Source of the DNA: Bacillota bacterium
GTDB taxonomy: Bacteria; Bacillota; Clostridia; Lachnospirales; Lachnospiraceae
Assembly (NCBI GenBank): GCA_023409535.1
Contig: JAEYGZ010000038.1
Span: 186,001-250,000 of the forward strand
DNA: 64,000 nucleotides
Direction: 5' to 3'
The notes beneath the pieces were generated by a model that saw only the letters and a list, made by a program, of their open reading frames with translations, was not told the origin of the DNA and did no database searches. The translations under genes were made by a program, and so were the position numbers. Below, in pieces: positions 1 through 9,288 of the stretch (positions within the stretch are counted from its first letter, which is position 1; every line of letters begins with the position of its first letter).

Positions 1-1912
1 TATATAGCTTCAGCGTTTGATTCTCCGACAGCCCCGCCGCATAGCAGCGCATTCCGCCTTGGACTCGGAATAAGATATTATGGCTTTCACCAAGCTCAGG
101 AATAAGATCCACCGTCAGCTCATAATCCTCCCAATCCACATTTCCGGTGTAGGCTTCACTGGGCTTCCCGTATCCGCTTACGGTCAAAGCATTATCCTGA
201 AGCCGGACAATTCCCCGGTTATAGGTCAGGTGCGCCGGACACTCATGCAGTACATTCCATTTTTCCGTGGGAAGCTTGGCAAACTCCATCTCTGTTTTGG
301 TCTGGCTGTCTATGATTACCTGATCCAGATACAGAATGACAGAGAAATCATTCTTTCCCTCGTAGCCCTTCACACAGGCGGTACGAAAGCCTACTTCCTC
401 CACAATGATATTTGGCAGTTCAGGAACCGTATAGCTTATGTCCGTCCACTGGTCCGGAAGCACATTGTCCGCCGCGTGCTCCGGAATATCGATCACCTGC
501 CCGCTGATCCGGTCCTTGATATACGGAATCAGCCTTACCTGGGCAGGCGTTACACCGGAAAGCTTCACTCTCATACTGATTTTGTCCCCCGGATAAACCG
601 TCGGAGAAAAATCCGGATCATATCTGCTGTCCTCAAAATCCGCCGGTGTATAATAGGATTGATAATATATACTGAACTGCTCGCCCTTGCGGACATACGG
701 TATCACGATCTTAAGGGAGCGGCTTCCCAAAAAGGCTTCTTCCTCCGTATTATACATGCGCGCCTTCTTATAGCTGTTATAATGGCACCGAATCCCATGG
801 GTTGCCGTCGGGAATTCAAAATGAAAGTATTTCCCCTCTCTGTGGGAGAAGATGTCCTTCCACACCCCTTCTGCCTCTATACCATACATTTTATGCGTAA
901 TCTCCGCCGCAAAAGCAGCCGCCTGGGACACGGTCTGAATATTCAGACTGCCCAGCACGCTGGAGGTGCAGATAAAGTCATTCACCTGGCCAAGCCAGCG
1001 CTCCTCAATTCCCGATATGCCGTTCATCACACCAAGAATGGTACCAACGTTGCCCACATTGCAATCCGTATCCCATCCGCACATATTACAGATATTAATC
1101 GTCTGTGAGAAGTCATTTTTTCCATGGATCATCGAGAGGATAATCACCGCCGCATTGGGTATGATATGGCACACGCCTTCATAATGCTGGTAACCGTATT
1201 TTTCCCTTACGTAAGCAAATGACTGCTCCCAGTCCCCGCTTTTTATGCAGTAATCCATTACATCCCGCACCATAACCGCGTATTCACAGTCCTCCGGAAT
1301 AAAGCCCAGCGCTGTTTTTATAATACCGGCCGCATCCTTTGCAAGAAAGGCCTCCGCAATACACGCCGCGATAAACATGCCTCCGTAAACACCGTTCCCG
1401 CCATGGGTAACACTGGACATCTTTCCTGCCAGCTCTGCCGCCAACGCGGGATCTCCCGGACAGATCAGTCCCCAGCAGTCAGAAAAAATCTGTCCGCCGA
1501 TCTGCTCCGCAGTTGTCTTTCCGTTCTGCTCCACAGAGCCGGAGCGGGGCGCGGGGATACCGTTGATTACATTCTTGTATGCAGTATATTCCGTAGATAT
1601 TCCATATCCGCCCCACCAGAAGAAGCCGTGTCCATCCGCCACATAATTTGCCATGGTATGGGCCATATCCTCTACGGAAAGCTTCTTGTTATACTCGAAA
1701 TCCTTTATGGCTCTCATATAAAAAACCGGGCCGTTGATATCATCGTCGCTGCAGAAGTTCTTGAATTGATACGGATAATAATCAATTCTGCCAAGAACAT
1801 TTTTAATCTGTTCATAGGTCCAGCTCTCCGTATTGGCACCATGAATTACACCAATGACCTTCCCCGCAAATCCCCCGTATAGCTTGTCCATATATTTCTT
1901 ATCCAGTTCCAT
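1..1912 (-). CDS. ADP-ribosylglycohydrolase family protein, 3' end outside window
   Basis: 637 codons are visible and the frame is still open at the window edge. The N-terminal part is an ADP-ribosylglycohydrolase (DraG/ARH) fold: CSDDDINGPVFY near residue 45 and GWDTDCNVGNVG further on supply the family's acidic metal-binding residues. After about residue 350 the protein continues into beta-rich sequence, ending at the edge in a stretch (DWEDYELTVDLIPE) that looks like a concanavalin/DUF1080-type carbohydrate-binding sandwich. The ATG at 1912 follows an AGGAGG 11 bases upstream. It is the last visible gene of the import/nucleoside hydrolase operon and lies 97 bases after the GH31 gene. Family members remove ADP-ribose or related ribosyl groups from proteins or small molecules; the substrate here is unknown. 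No signal peptide is seen, so it is probably cytoplasmic. Confidence 0.85.
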   Translation of the reverse strand, partial: MELDKKYMDKLYGGFAGKVIGVIHGANTESWTYEQIKNVLGRIDYYPYQFKNFCSDDDINGPVFYMRAIKDFEYNKKLSVEDMAHTMANYVADGHGFFWWGGYGISTEYTAYKNVINGIPAPRSGSVEQNGKTTAEQIGGQIFSDCWGLICPGDPALAAELAGKMSSVTHGGNGVYGGMFIAACIAEAFLAKDAAGIIKTALGFIPEDCEYAVMVRDVMDYCIKSGDWEQSFAYVREKYGYQHYEGVCHIIPNAAVIILSMIHGKNDFSQTINICNMCGWDTDCNVGNVGTILGVMNGISGIEERWLGQVNDFICTSSVLGSLNIQTVSQAAAFAAEITHKMYGIEAEGVWKDIFSHREGKYFHFEFPTATHGIRCHYNSYKKARMYNTEEEAFLGSRSLKIVIPYVRKGEQFSIYYQSYYTPADFEDSRYDPDFSPTVYPGDKISMRVKLSGVTPAQVRLIPYIKDRISGQVIDIPEHAADNVLPDQWTDISYTVPELPNIIVEEVGFRTACVKGYEGKNDFSVILYLDQVIIDSQTKTEMEFAKLPTEKWNVLHECPAHLTYNRGIVRLQDNALTVSGYGKPSEAYTGNVDWEDYELTVDLIPELGESHNILFRVQGGMRCYAAGLSENQTLKLY

Positions 1913-2009
1913 AAAGCTCCATTCCTCCTACCATGCAGGCATTTCATTCCGTTTGTATACCAACCTGGCATCCGCTTACCCGTCATCCGTCCGTAAGACC
2001 TGTATTCCA

Positions 2010-4409
2010 TCAGAATGCAGTCAGGATTTCCGCAAATGCTTCATTCAGCTCCTGATAAGGACAGATCGCATATAGTTCGGAAATCGTCCGGGCAGGATCT
2101 GCTGACTTTTCAAAGATCCGGTTAATTGCAGCCTTTAGATCATATTCTATCTGTGCATCACACAATAACGCAAAGAGCTTATCCTTTACAGGGTTTCCGG
2201 CCAACTCCGGCACCTGGTTAAGGCGTACCATCAGCTCCTGTTCCATCGGGTAAGCATCAATGTCAAGGGATAAACTGTTCCTCTCGCTTTGATACTCCGC
2301 CTGCAGCGATACTGGCCTTCCGCCTGCGGCTGCAGCAATCTTTCCCGTATCCGGTGGCTTTATACCGATCAGTTCTATCCGATAGCTTCGATTCCCAGGC
2401 AATACGGCTGTCTTTCCTTCCGCAGGACTGATCTGTATCTCACCTGCCTGCCAGTTCATGGATATCTTCGTCAGCGCATAGTCGCCCTTCTCATAATTCT
2501 TTGTCTCACCGTCATCCTCATAGAGCTTGAACTCACCGTCCGCACCTGCATAGATCTTAAGACAGAGCTTCTCCGGCAGTCCGGCTCCATTCCCCGTATA
2601 ATTTCTGGCATCCATAGGCAGAATTGCTCCCGCCTTCACCAGTACCGGGATGGATTTCAGCTTACGGTACAGATGCAGGCTTCGCCCGCCCCGATAGACC
2701 GTACCGGTGAAAAAGTCATAATATATTCCCTCCGGAATCCAAACCGGTACCTTTGCCATATAGAACAACGGATTAACAGGCTCCGTAATCGAAGCCGCTA
2801 TCATACAGCGTCCGAAGAGATATTCATTGGGATACCGGTAAGCCTCCTCTTCAAAGGGATAATCATAATACATCGGCTCTACAATCGCATTATCCTCCCG
2901 GTAGGAAGCATAGTTCAGACTGTACAGAAAAGGGATCATCCGGTGGCGCAGCCTCATAAAATCCTTCAGAATTCCCTGGACCTCCTCGGCGTACCGCCAG
3001 GGCTCCTTGCTGTTGAAAAAATTATTCGTACTGTGCAGCCGGAAGATTGGTGAAAATACACCGAACTGCACCCAGCGCACCATCAACTCGTCATTTTTAA
3101 TTCCCTGCATATGGCCGCCGATATCATGACTCCACCAGTTATATCCGATATTGGAGGCGGTTGCGGTAAAATACGGCTGGAATTTTAAAGATCCCCAGGA
3201 TACGACGGTATCTCCGGAAAATCCCACCGGGTAGCGATGGCTTCCCGGGCCGGCATAACGGGAGAAGATCATCGGACGCAGGTTATCCCTGCCCTTATTC
3301 AGAAAATGCAGATGATTCAGCATCCAAAGCGGGTCCAGCCCCTTTAGTTTTGTATAAGTGCCCTGCTGCCAATCCATCCACCAGAAATCGATACCGTCAC
3401 GCTCATAGTTATCATGCAGCAATTCGAAATAGGCATTGATAAATTTCTCATCCGTGATATTAAACCGGACCGCAGGAATCACCGGATTCTTTTCACCGGC
3501 GGCTTCCGCAAAGCTTTCATACATCTCTTCATGAGGCCAAACACCCTCTGCAGGATGCTCATTTAACGTAACCTTCAGGTTTTTCTCATGAAGCTTCTTC
3601 AGAAATGATTTATAGTCGGGAAATAATGCCTTATTCCAGGAATAACCCGTCCATCCGCTGTTATTTTGAATTCCCTCCACCGGATGCCAGTCCATATCCA
3701 GAACGCCCACGGAGAACGGAATTTCCTCCTTCTCAAAACGGTCAAATAATTCCAGATACTCCTGATCGGAATAGGGATAGTAGCGGCTCCACCAATTGCC
3801 CAGCGCATAACGCGGCAGCAGGGGTGTCTTACCCGTTAAGGCATGAAAATCCCTCAGGCACTTACGGTATTCCCTTCCATATCCAAAAAAATAGAGATCA
3901 CAGCTGTCCGGAGTACGCTCCGACAACCGTCCGTCTTCCTCCAGGAGCAATGACTTACTGTCATCCAGCACGGAATACCCGTTCTTATTCAGCAGACCGT
4001 CCTCCAGCGCAATCGGACCATTTGCCTCATCCAGCGTACGGGCGGTTCCCTTCAGGTTTTTATTGCGGCTGTCCGTCTCATGATAGCGCCAGATGCTCTT
4101 GTAATTGGTCAAACCGTTTGTTAATTCAATTTTTAAACCGATCCCTGTGAATTCTCTTTTATCATAGGTCAGGCATAGCTCCTTTGTCCTGACAATAAGC
4201 TCATTTTCGCTGTCACTGTATTGAAATTCTACCGGAGGAAACTCCCTGTTCCATACCACCTGCGTTGCCCGGTCTTCGAATATTCCATCCTTGCTATATT
4301 CTAATCGTATCATCTGTTCTGTCAGAACTGTAATTCGGTACCGCTCACCGCGAAGCATAGCTCGCTCATTCGCCCTCGGGGTTTGCGCGACGATAAATTG
4401 CTTTTTCAT
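2010..4409 (-). CDS. Glycoside hydrolase family 31 (alpha-glucosidase/alpha-xylosidase type)
   Basis: 799 aa. An N-terminal beta-sandwich (about residues 10-190) precedes a GH31 barrel. The family nucleophile is in FWWMDWQQG (Asp about 346) and the acid/base in GFSGDTVVSWG (Asp about 400). DMDWH and WSRYYPYSD are other typical GH31 blocks. A distal beta domain follows, then about 60 helical residues (DAQIEYDLKAAINR and on) that are unusual as a C-terminus. The ATG at 4409 (MKKQF) is preferred over an in-frame ATG 24 bases upstream because a GGAG sits just before it. The protein lacks a signal peptide, so it acts on an imported alpha-glycoside. It follows the LacI-ribokinase gene by 36 bases in the same operon. 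Exact linkage and sugar specificity cannot be read from the sequence. Confidence 0.88.
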   Translation of the reverse strand: MKKQFIVAQTPRANERAMLRGERYRITVLTEQMIRLEYSKDGIFEDRATQVVWNREFPPVEFQYSDSENELIVRTKELCLTYDKREFTGIGLKIELTNGLTNYKSIWRYHETDSRNKNLKGTARTLDEANGPIALEDGLLNKNGYSVLDDSKSLLLEEDGRLSERTPDSCDLYFFGYGREYRKCLRDFHALTGKTPLLPRYALGNWWSRYYPYSDQEYLELFDRFEKEEIPFSVGVLDMDWHPVEGIQNNSGWTGYSWNKALFPDYKSFLKKLHEKNLKVTLNEHPAEGVWPHEEMYESFAEAAGEKNPVIPAVRFNITDEKFINAYFELLHDNYERDGIDFWWMDWQQGTYTKLKGLDPLWMLNHLHFLNKGRDNLRPMIFSRYAGPGSHRYPVGFSGDTVVSWGSLKFQPYFTATASNIGYNWWSHDIGGHMQGIKNDELMVRWVQFGVFSPIFRLHSTNNFFNSKEPWRYAEEVQGILKDFMRLRHRMIPFLYSLNYASYREDNAIVEPMYYDYPFEEEAYRYPNEYLFGRCMIAASITEPVNPLFYMAKVPVWIPEGIYYDFFTGTVYRGGRSLHLYRKLKSIPVLVKAGAILPMDARNYTGNGAGLPEKLCLKIYAGADGEFKLYEDDGETKNYEKGDYALTKISMNWQAGEIQISPAEGKTAVLPGNRSYRIELIGIKPPDTGKIAAAAGGRPVSLQAEYQSERNSLSLDIDAYPMEQELMVRLNQVPELAGNPVKDKLFALLCDAQIEYDLKAAINRIFEKSADPARTISELYAICPYQELNEAFAEILTAF

Positions 4410-4445
4410 TATTACTCCATTCCATGATTTCATTTACTTAGCGGT

Positions 4446-6350
4446 CTATTTTAGATTGCTTTTATTTTTATTCAGTACATACATTTCCAGGGTCGTCTGA
4501 TCCACCAGTGCGGGAATCACTCCCTGACGGGTCACGGATAAGCCTGCGGCACAATTTGCGAATTGGATCGCTTCAGCCAGGGGATACCTTTTTGTTAAAT
4601 AGACCGATAATGCTGCGATAAATGCATCTGCCGCACCGGTAATATCAACTGCGACTAAATTCTCCGCCGCAAAATAAACCGACTCCTGGCGGTTCTTCAG
4701 ATAACAGCCTTTATCTCCGAGCGTTACAATAACATTTTTTGCCCCCCGGTCAAGAAAATACTCCGCCTGCTGTTCCAGCTCGCAATATTGCGGGCACAGA
4801 ATATCACATTCCTTGCGGTTGGGTATAAAATAGTCGATTTCTGCCAGCAGCTCCTCCGGTATTGTCTCCAGTGTGGAAGGCTTTAACAATATGCCTGCTC
4901 CGCATTCCTTTGCCACCCTGGCTGCATAAAGAACTGTTTCTATGGGAATCTCTGTCTGCAGCAGGCAGAATTTTGTGTTCTCAAAATAATGTCTGCTTTT
5001 TCTAATATCCTTCGGCAGCAGCTTATTATTCGCTCCCGGACAGATGGCAATGCTGCTTTCACCGTCACCCCTGACATGGATGTACGCTTTACCGGTTTCA
5101 CAATCATTTTCCAGAAGGACGGAATCTATATTTACATGGTTCATATTCAGGCTGCTGATAATCAAGCTGCCTTCATAATCCTTACCTACCTTGCCGATCA
5201 GGGAAACCTCTGCGCCCAGCTTGGCCGCTCCCACCGCCTGATTTGCACCCTTGCCGCCGGGAAGCGAGGCACTGCCCGTCGCCATTACGGTTCTGCCAAG
5301 CTGGGGCAGCTCATTGACGTTGACCATGATATCCATGTTAATATTGCCCACCACGATAATCCTGTTATCCCTGGAAGTCTGCGGCAGCTCCAGGCTGCTT
5401 TCGGAAGTTACCTCAAATAAATCATCAAATTCTTCCGTATCGGGCTGCTTCTCCGTAGCCGCAATCAATTTTCTGCAGATAAAGCGGCCAAACGCATGAT
5501 AGGGGATAACCGCACCGGAAATCCAGGGACGAAACCCGGGCTGTACTCCGGCACCGGTCATGGTGATCAGAGACAAATCCTCCGGTATCTTTACCTTTCG
5601 CTCCTGTGCATAGGTATAGATTTGAAGGGCCGTCTCGGAATCCGGACATATCACTCCTGTCGCCCTGCAGTGGTATAATATCTCATCCAGGCAGCCGTCG
5701 GAATAATCGAACACCCTGCTGCCTAAATAGCTTATGTTATTTTCAAAAAGCGCCTGTTTATATCCGTTCAGGTAAGCGCTTAAATGAATATCCTCTTTTT
5801 TTCCCACAAATGCAATGGAGGTATGCATTTTCTGAATTAGCTGCTGTGTTGCGAAGGCTCCCAGCTTTTCAAAGTTAATGGAATATTTTCTGGCCTTGCC
5901 TCCGGTCTCATCACCCTGGGCAATCTCACAGATGGGAACCTGGATTTCCTCAAAGTATTTCTCATAACTGCTGCTTTCTGCCGATACCTTTTCCCAGATC
6001 ACGCCGTCCACATTGTACTTGCACAGCTGCAATACATTCTTTAATTCCAGCGCCGTATCCTTCCTGCTTTCGCAAACAATGACACGGTACCCATTCTCCT
6101 GGGCATGTTCCATGATTCCGTCCAGAAGGTCAAAGCTACTCTGGGCATGATTAATCATCAGCCCTAATAAAAAGGTTTTTGATGTGGAAACACTCTTTAC
6201 GGATGAGTATGGTGAATAATTATATTCCTTTACAATTTTGAGAACCCGCTCCCTGGTTTCGGAGTTGATTGTCTCATCCTTTTCATTCACTATTTTAGAT
6301 ACTGTCGATGTTGATACACCAGCTAACGCAGCGATCTCTTTAATTGTCAT
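4446..6350 (-). CDS. LacI-type repressor fused to a ribokinase (PfkB) domain
   Basis: 634 aa, about twice the size of a LacI regulator. Residues 1-48 are a LacI helix-turn-helix (IKEIAALAGVSTSTVSKI), 58-315 a periplasmic-binding-protein-like effector domain, 316-329 a linker and 330-628 a complete ribokinase-like domain. The kinase part has the N-terminal VGNINMD, the substrate GGKGAN (365-370) and the C-terminal TGAADAF (571-577), in which Asp575 is the expected catalytic base; the usual GAGD is GAAD. Such a protein could sense a ribose-like ligand, repress the operon and phosphorylate ribose freed by the nucleoside hydrolase upstream. It lies between the dehydrogenase and GH31 genes in the same operon. 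The fusion is read directly through one frame with no stop; whether both halves are active is inference. Confidence 0.9.
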   Translation of the reverse strand: MTIKEIAALAGVSTSTVSKIVNEKDETINSETRERVLKIVKEYNYSPYSSVKSVSTSKTFLLGLMINHAQSSFDLLDGIMEHAQENGYRVIVCESRKDTALELKNVLQLCKYNVDGVIWEKVSAESSSYEKYFEEIQVPICEIAQGDETGGKARKYSINFEKLGAFATQQLIQKMHTSIAFVGKKEDIHLSAYLNGYKQALFENNISYLGSRVFDYSDGCLDEILYHCRATGVICPDSETALQIYTYAQERKVKIPEDLSLITMTGAGVQPGFRPWISGAVIPYHAFGRFICRKLIAATEKQPDTEEFDDLFEVTSESSLELPQTSRDNRIIVVGNINMDIMVNVNELPQLGRTVMATGSASLPGGKGANQAVGAAKLGAEVSLIGKVGKDYEGSLIISSLNMNHVNIDSVLLENDCETGKAYIHVRGDGESSIAICPGANNKLLPKDIRKSRHYFENTKFCLLQTEIPIETVLYAARVAKECGAGILLKPSTLETIPEELLAEIDYFIPNRKECDILCPQYCELEQQAEYFLDRGAKNVIVTLGDKGCYLKNRQESVYFAAENLVAVDITGAADAFIAALSVYLTKRYPLAEAIQFANCAAGLSVTRQGVIPALVDQTTLEMYVLNKNKSNLK

Positions 6351-6373
6351 ACTCTCATCCTCATTTCCTCATT

Positions 6374-7402
6374 TTAGGCAGATGCTTCCATATCAATCAT
6401 AACCTTCATGGCACGATCCTTCTGTTCGTCTATGATCTTATAGGCTTCTGCATAGTTCTCAAATGGTACATGATGTGTAATAAGCTCCTCCAGATGAATA
6501 TCCTTCCTGTCGATCAGCTCGATTGCCTTACGATAGTCCTCTACCCGGTACATGGCACTTCCGGTAAGCTCCAGCTCATGGTCCTGTACCAACCCCATGT
6601 CGATCTTGCCCGGAACGGCAAATACTCCAACCACCACAATCCGGCTGCCCTTGCGTGCATACCTGATTGCCTGTCCGATTGTAACCTCGCTTCCGACGCA
6701 CTCAAAAATAATATCCGCACGGTCTTTTCCAAAAACCTCTTCAATTTTTTGAGATAAATTTTCATCCTTGGGATTCACCGTATACAAGCCGCACTTTCTT
6801 GCAACCTCCAGCCGATAGGCGCTTAGTTCGGAAACCATCACCTTTTCCGCACCCATCGCTTTTGCTGCCTGCGCCACCAGATTGCCGATGGGTCCGCCGC
6901 CGAACACCAGAACCCTCCGGCCCGCAATTTCCTTTGCTCTTCGTACTGCGTGTACAGCCACCGCCAGCGGCTCTACCAGGGCTCCATATTCATAGCTCAT
7001 ATCAGCCGGTAATTTCAGCGCTTTCGACGCATCTGCAACAAAGTATTCACTGGCCATTCCGGTGGTCTGGAAGCCCATTACCTTCAGTACCTCACAATCA
7101 TTGTACATCCCATGTGTGCATGGATAACATTTACCGCAAACCACCTGCGGCTGAATTGTCACTTTATCGCCTATGGAAAAATCCGTTACCTCAGAACCGA
7201 CCTCAACCACCTCGGCAGCCACCTCATGCCCCTGGACCACCGGATAGCTGGTATAGGGATGCTTGCCATGGTTAACATGAACATCCGAACCGCATACTCC
7301 GATTTTCATCATCTTTACCTTGATCTGATTTTTTTCTACCTTAGGGATTTCAATCTCCTGAAAAATGATTTCTCCCGGACGTATCATAACAGCCTGTTTC
7401 AT
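6374..7402 (-). CDS. Zinc-dependent medium-chain alcohol/polyol dehydrogenase
   Basis: 342 aa, typical length for the sorbitol/threonine dehydrogenase branch. Catalytic zinc ligands are Cys37 (VCGSD) and His59-Glu60 (QGHEVA). A structural zinc site is complete, with four cysteines at about 89, 92, 95 and 103. The Rossmann NAD(P) motif is VFGGGPIGNLVAQAA. It sits 64 bases after the nucleoside hydrolase and 23 before the LacI-ribokinase gene, so it is probably co-transcribed and oxidises or reduces a sugar or polyol of the same pathway. The substrate cannot be assigned; ribitol, sorbitol or L-threonine-like specificities are all possible from the family. Confidence 0.9.
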   Translation of the reverse strand: MKQAVMIRPGEIIFQEIEIPKVEKNQIKVKMMKIGVCGSDVHVNHGKHPYTSYPVVQGHEVAAEVVEVGSEVTDFSIGDKVTIQPQVVCGKCYPCTHGMYNDCEVLKVMGFQTTGMASEYFVADASKALKLPADMSYEYGALVEPLAVAVHAVRRAKEIAGRRVLVFGGGPIGNLVAQAAKAMGAEKVMVSELSAYRLEVARKCGLYTVNPKDENLSQKIEEVFGKDRADIIFECVGSEVTIGQAIRYARKGSRIVVVGVFAVPGKIDMGLVQDHELELTGSAMYRVEDYRKAIELIDRKDIHLEELITHHVPFENYAEAYKIIDEQKDRAMKVMIDMEASA

Positions 7403-7466
7403 TTTACCGCCCTTCCCTCTATATGGTATTTTCTTCTAATTATATCATACAACAAAACAATTTTCA

Positions 7467-8393
7467 CTACCGCTGAATTGCCAAAAATTTTCGGAACATA
7501 TCCCGGAAGATCTCATCCCTGTTGATTTCCCTGACATTTTTTATCAGGTGCCTGGTGTAGTCCTTACTCCAGGTGATATTATCGGTAAGCACCGGAGAGG
7601 AAATCCATTCGCTCTTTGCCCAATTCTCCTGCATCAGATATCCGATGACGGCAATATCCCAGATGGTTTTTCCCCAGGCAAAATGGTCTCTGCCATAAGC
7701 CTTTACGATATCGATCAGATAATCACACAGCGGATTTTTATTGCCGATGCAGGCCTCCAGCTCCGGAATTCCGGTCAGCATATGGGATGCCACGAAATTA
7801 CAGGGTACATGAATCAAAGGGACGCCGCAGTCAAAAACAATTTGTGCCGCCTTTACATCCTGATAGATGTTGTACACATTTGGGCTGTCATCCATATCAT
7901 TTCCGGCCAGCCATACAACCACAAGGTTCTTAATAATCTCCGGTGCCATGAGAATTGCGGAGGCGACATTTGTTATTGCACCGATGCAGACAACATATAA
8001 GGGCTTTTCCGGCGAGTATTCCCCTGCCAGTTTAATCAGATTGCCGGCAGCTGCCGACGGAACCGGTTTCTCCTGATCGGATAAAAACTCCTCGGAACCG
8101 CGGTATACCATATCCTTCTCCAGCACATGAACCAGGTCCATGATGTGGAGTATCTCACGGTAACTCATTTCCATTCCGTCTTTGGGATCGGAGGCCCGCT
8201 CATTCATGGCAAAGGGAGCCGCATGGATGGCTCTGATCCTGAACCTGTCGCCGGAAAGCAGCGCATAGGCAATCGCAAACGGATCATCAACCTCCGTGGC
8301 TGCGTCCGTGTCCAGTATCATATCGATCCTGCCCTTCGGGTATTTGAGCATTTTTACCCTGACATCTTCTTCTATTGTTATAAATTTTGGCAT
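7467..8393 (-). CDS. Inosine-uridine-preferring nucleoside hydrolase family protein
   Basis: 308 aa. The metal-binding N-terminus reads ILDTDAATEVDDPFA (from about residue 26), matching the DTDxxxDD signature of IU-nucleoside hydrolases; later blocks include VCIGAITNVASAI and WLAGNDMDDS. The ATG at 8393 was chosen because AGGAGG lies 6 bases upstream; a longer in-frame extension carries no family sequence. The family hydrolyses the N-glycosidic bond of ribonucleosides to ribose and base. In this operon it would liberate ribose for the ribokinase half of the LacI fusion. Some relatives accept other ribosides, so the true substrate stays open. Confidence 0.9.
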   Translation of the reverse strand: MPKFITIEEDVRVKMLKYPKGRIDMILDTDAATEVDDPFAIAYALLSGDRFRIRAIHAAPFAMNERASDPKDGMEMSYREILHIMDLVHVLEKDMVYRGSEEFLSDQEKPVPSAAAGNLIKLAGEYSPEKPLYVVCIGAITNVASAILMAPEIIKNLVVVWLAGNDMDDSPNVYNIYQDVKAAQIVFDCGVPLIHVPCNFVASHMLTGIPELEACIGNKNPLCDYLIDIVKAYGRDHFAWGKTIWDIAVIGYLMQENWAKSEWISSPVLTDNITWSKDYTRHLIKNVREINRDEIFRDMFRKFLAIQR

Positions 8394-8475
8394 ATCAATC
8401 CTCCTTCTTAAGTAAATACAGGCCTTCATGCCGGATTGGAATACCATCCGGACACGAAAGCCCATACTTATTTAT

Positions 8476-9288
8476 CTAAGCTTTTATTCCCGATGCCATT
8501 GCTCCTTCGACAAATTGTTTTTGTGTGGCTATGAAAAACAGAATGACCGGGAAGGATAGTAATACAACGCCTGCCATCGTCAGATTTGTTTTTTGGAAAT
8601 ACGTCATATTTACGGTCTGCAAACCGACCACCAGCGTAAATTTATCCACCTTATTAAGGAAGGTCGCGGGAACCATATAAGAATTCCAGGTACCTGTAAA
8701 GTTGAGGATTGCAATTGATGCAAACAGAGGCTTGGCATTCGGTATGATAATCCGGAAATAGGAGCCCGCATGGCCCAAGCCGTCAATTCTTGCCGCTTCG
8801 ATCAGCTCATTCGGAATAGAATAAAAAAACTGACGCGACATGAATAAAAACATGGTCTGCGATATAAACGGCAGAGTGATCGACCAGACTGTATTAATCA
8901 AATGCATCCCGGATAACTGGATATACATCTGTATCATGGTCAGCTGAAAGGGTACCATCATGGACAGCAGGAAAGCGTTAAACAATACCTTGCGTCCGGG
9001 AAATCTCAGCTTTGCCAGCGCATAGCCCGCCATGGTGGGAAGCAGCAGATTGCCTCCTACTACAAGGACCGTTGATACAAAGGTATTTCTGTACCAGGTC
9101 AGAATCGGATATTCCGTAAGCAATTCCTTAAAGTTATTCAGCGACCAGTACTGGATCGGCGCCCAGGTCTGTACATAGCGGTAAGGTAACAGTGAATTGT
9201 AAAATACGTACAGGATCGGGATTAGAAAAACCGCCGCCAGCATGGCCAGTAACAGATATAATAGTATTTTATTTATTGTCTTTCCCAT
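8476..9288 (-). CDS. ABC sugar transporter permease, MalG type
   Basis: 270 aa with six predicted membrane segments (first at about 9-30). The EAA cytoplasmic loop is EAARIDGLGHAGSYFRIIIPNAKP-like, placed in the second half as in MalG/LacG proteins. The start codon overlaps the stop of the other permease by one base, which indicates translational coupling. With the neighbouring permease and binding protein it makes a carbohydrate-type (CUT1) importer. No ATPase gene is present, so a shared MsmK/UgpC-like ATPase elsewhere is expected. Confidence 0.92.
   Translation of the reverse strand: MGKTINKILLYLLLAMLAAVFLIPILYVFYNSLLPYRYVQTWAPIQYWSLNNFKELLTEYPILTWYRNTFVSTVLVVGGNLLLPTMAGYALAKLRFPGRKVLFNAFLLSMMVPFQLTMIQMYIQLSGMHLINTVWSITLPFISQTMFLFMSRQFFYSIPNELIEAARIDGLGHAGSYFRIIIPNAKPLFASIAILNFTGTWNSYMVPATFLNKVDKFTLVVGLQTVNMTYFQKTNLTMAGVVLLSFPVILFFIATQKQFVEGAMASGIKA

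Noticed and set aside
80..1108. Long plus-strand open frame opposite the ADP-ribosylglycohydrolase gene
   Set aside because: It has no recognisable domain and lies antisense to a clear family match; it is a frame shadow.
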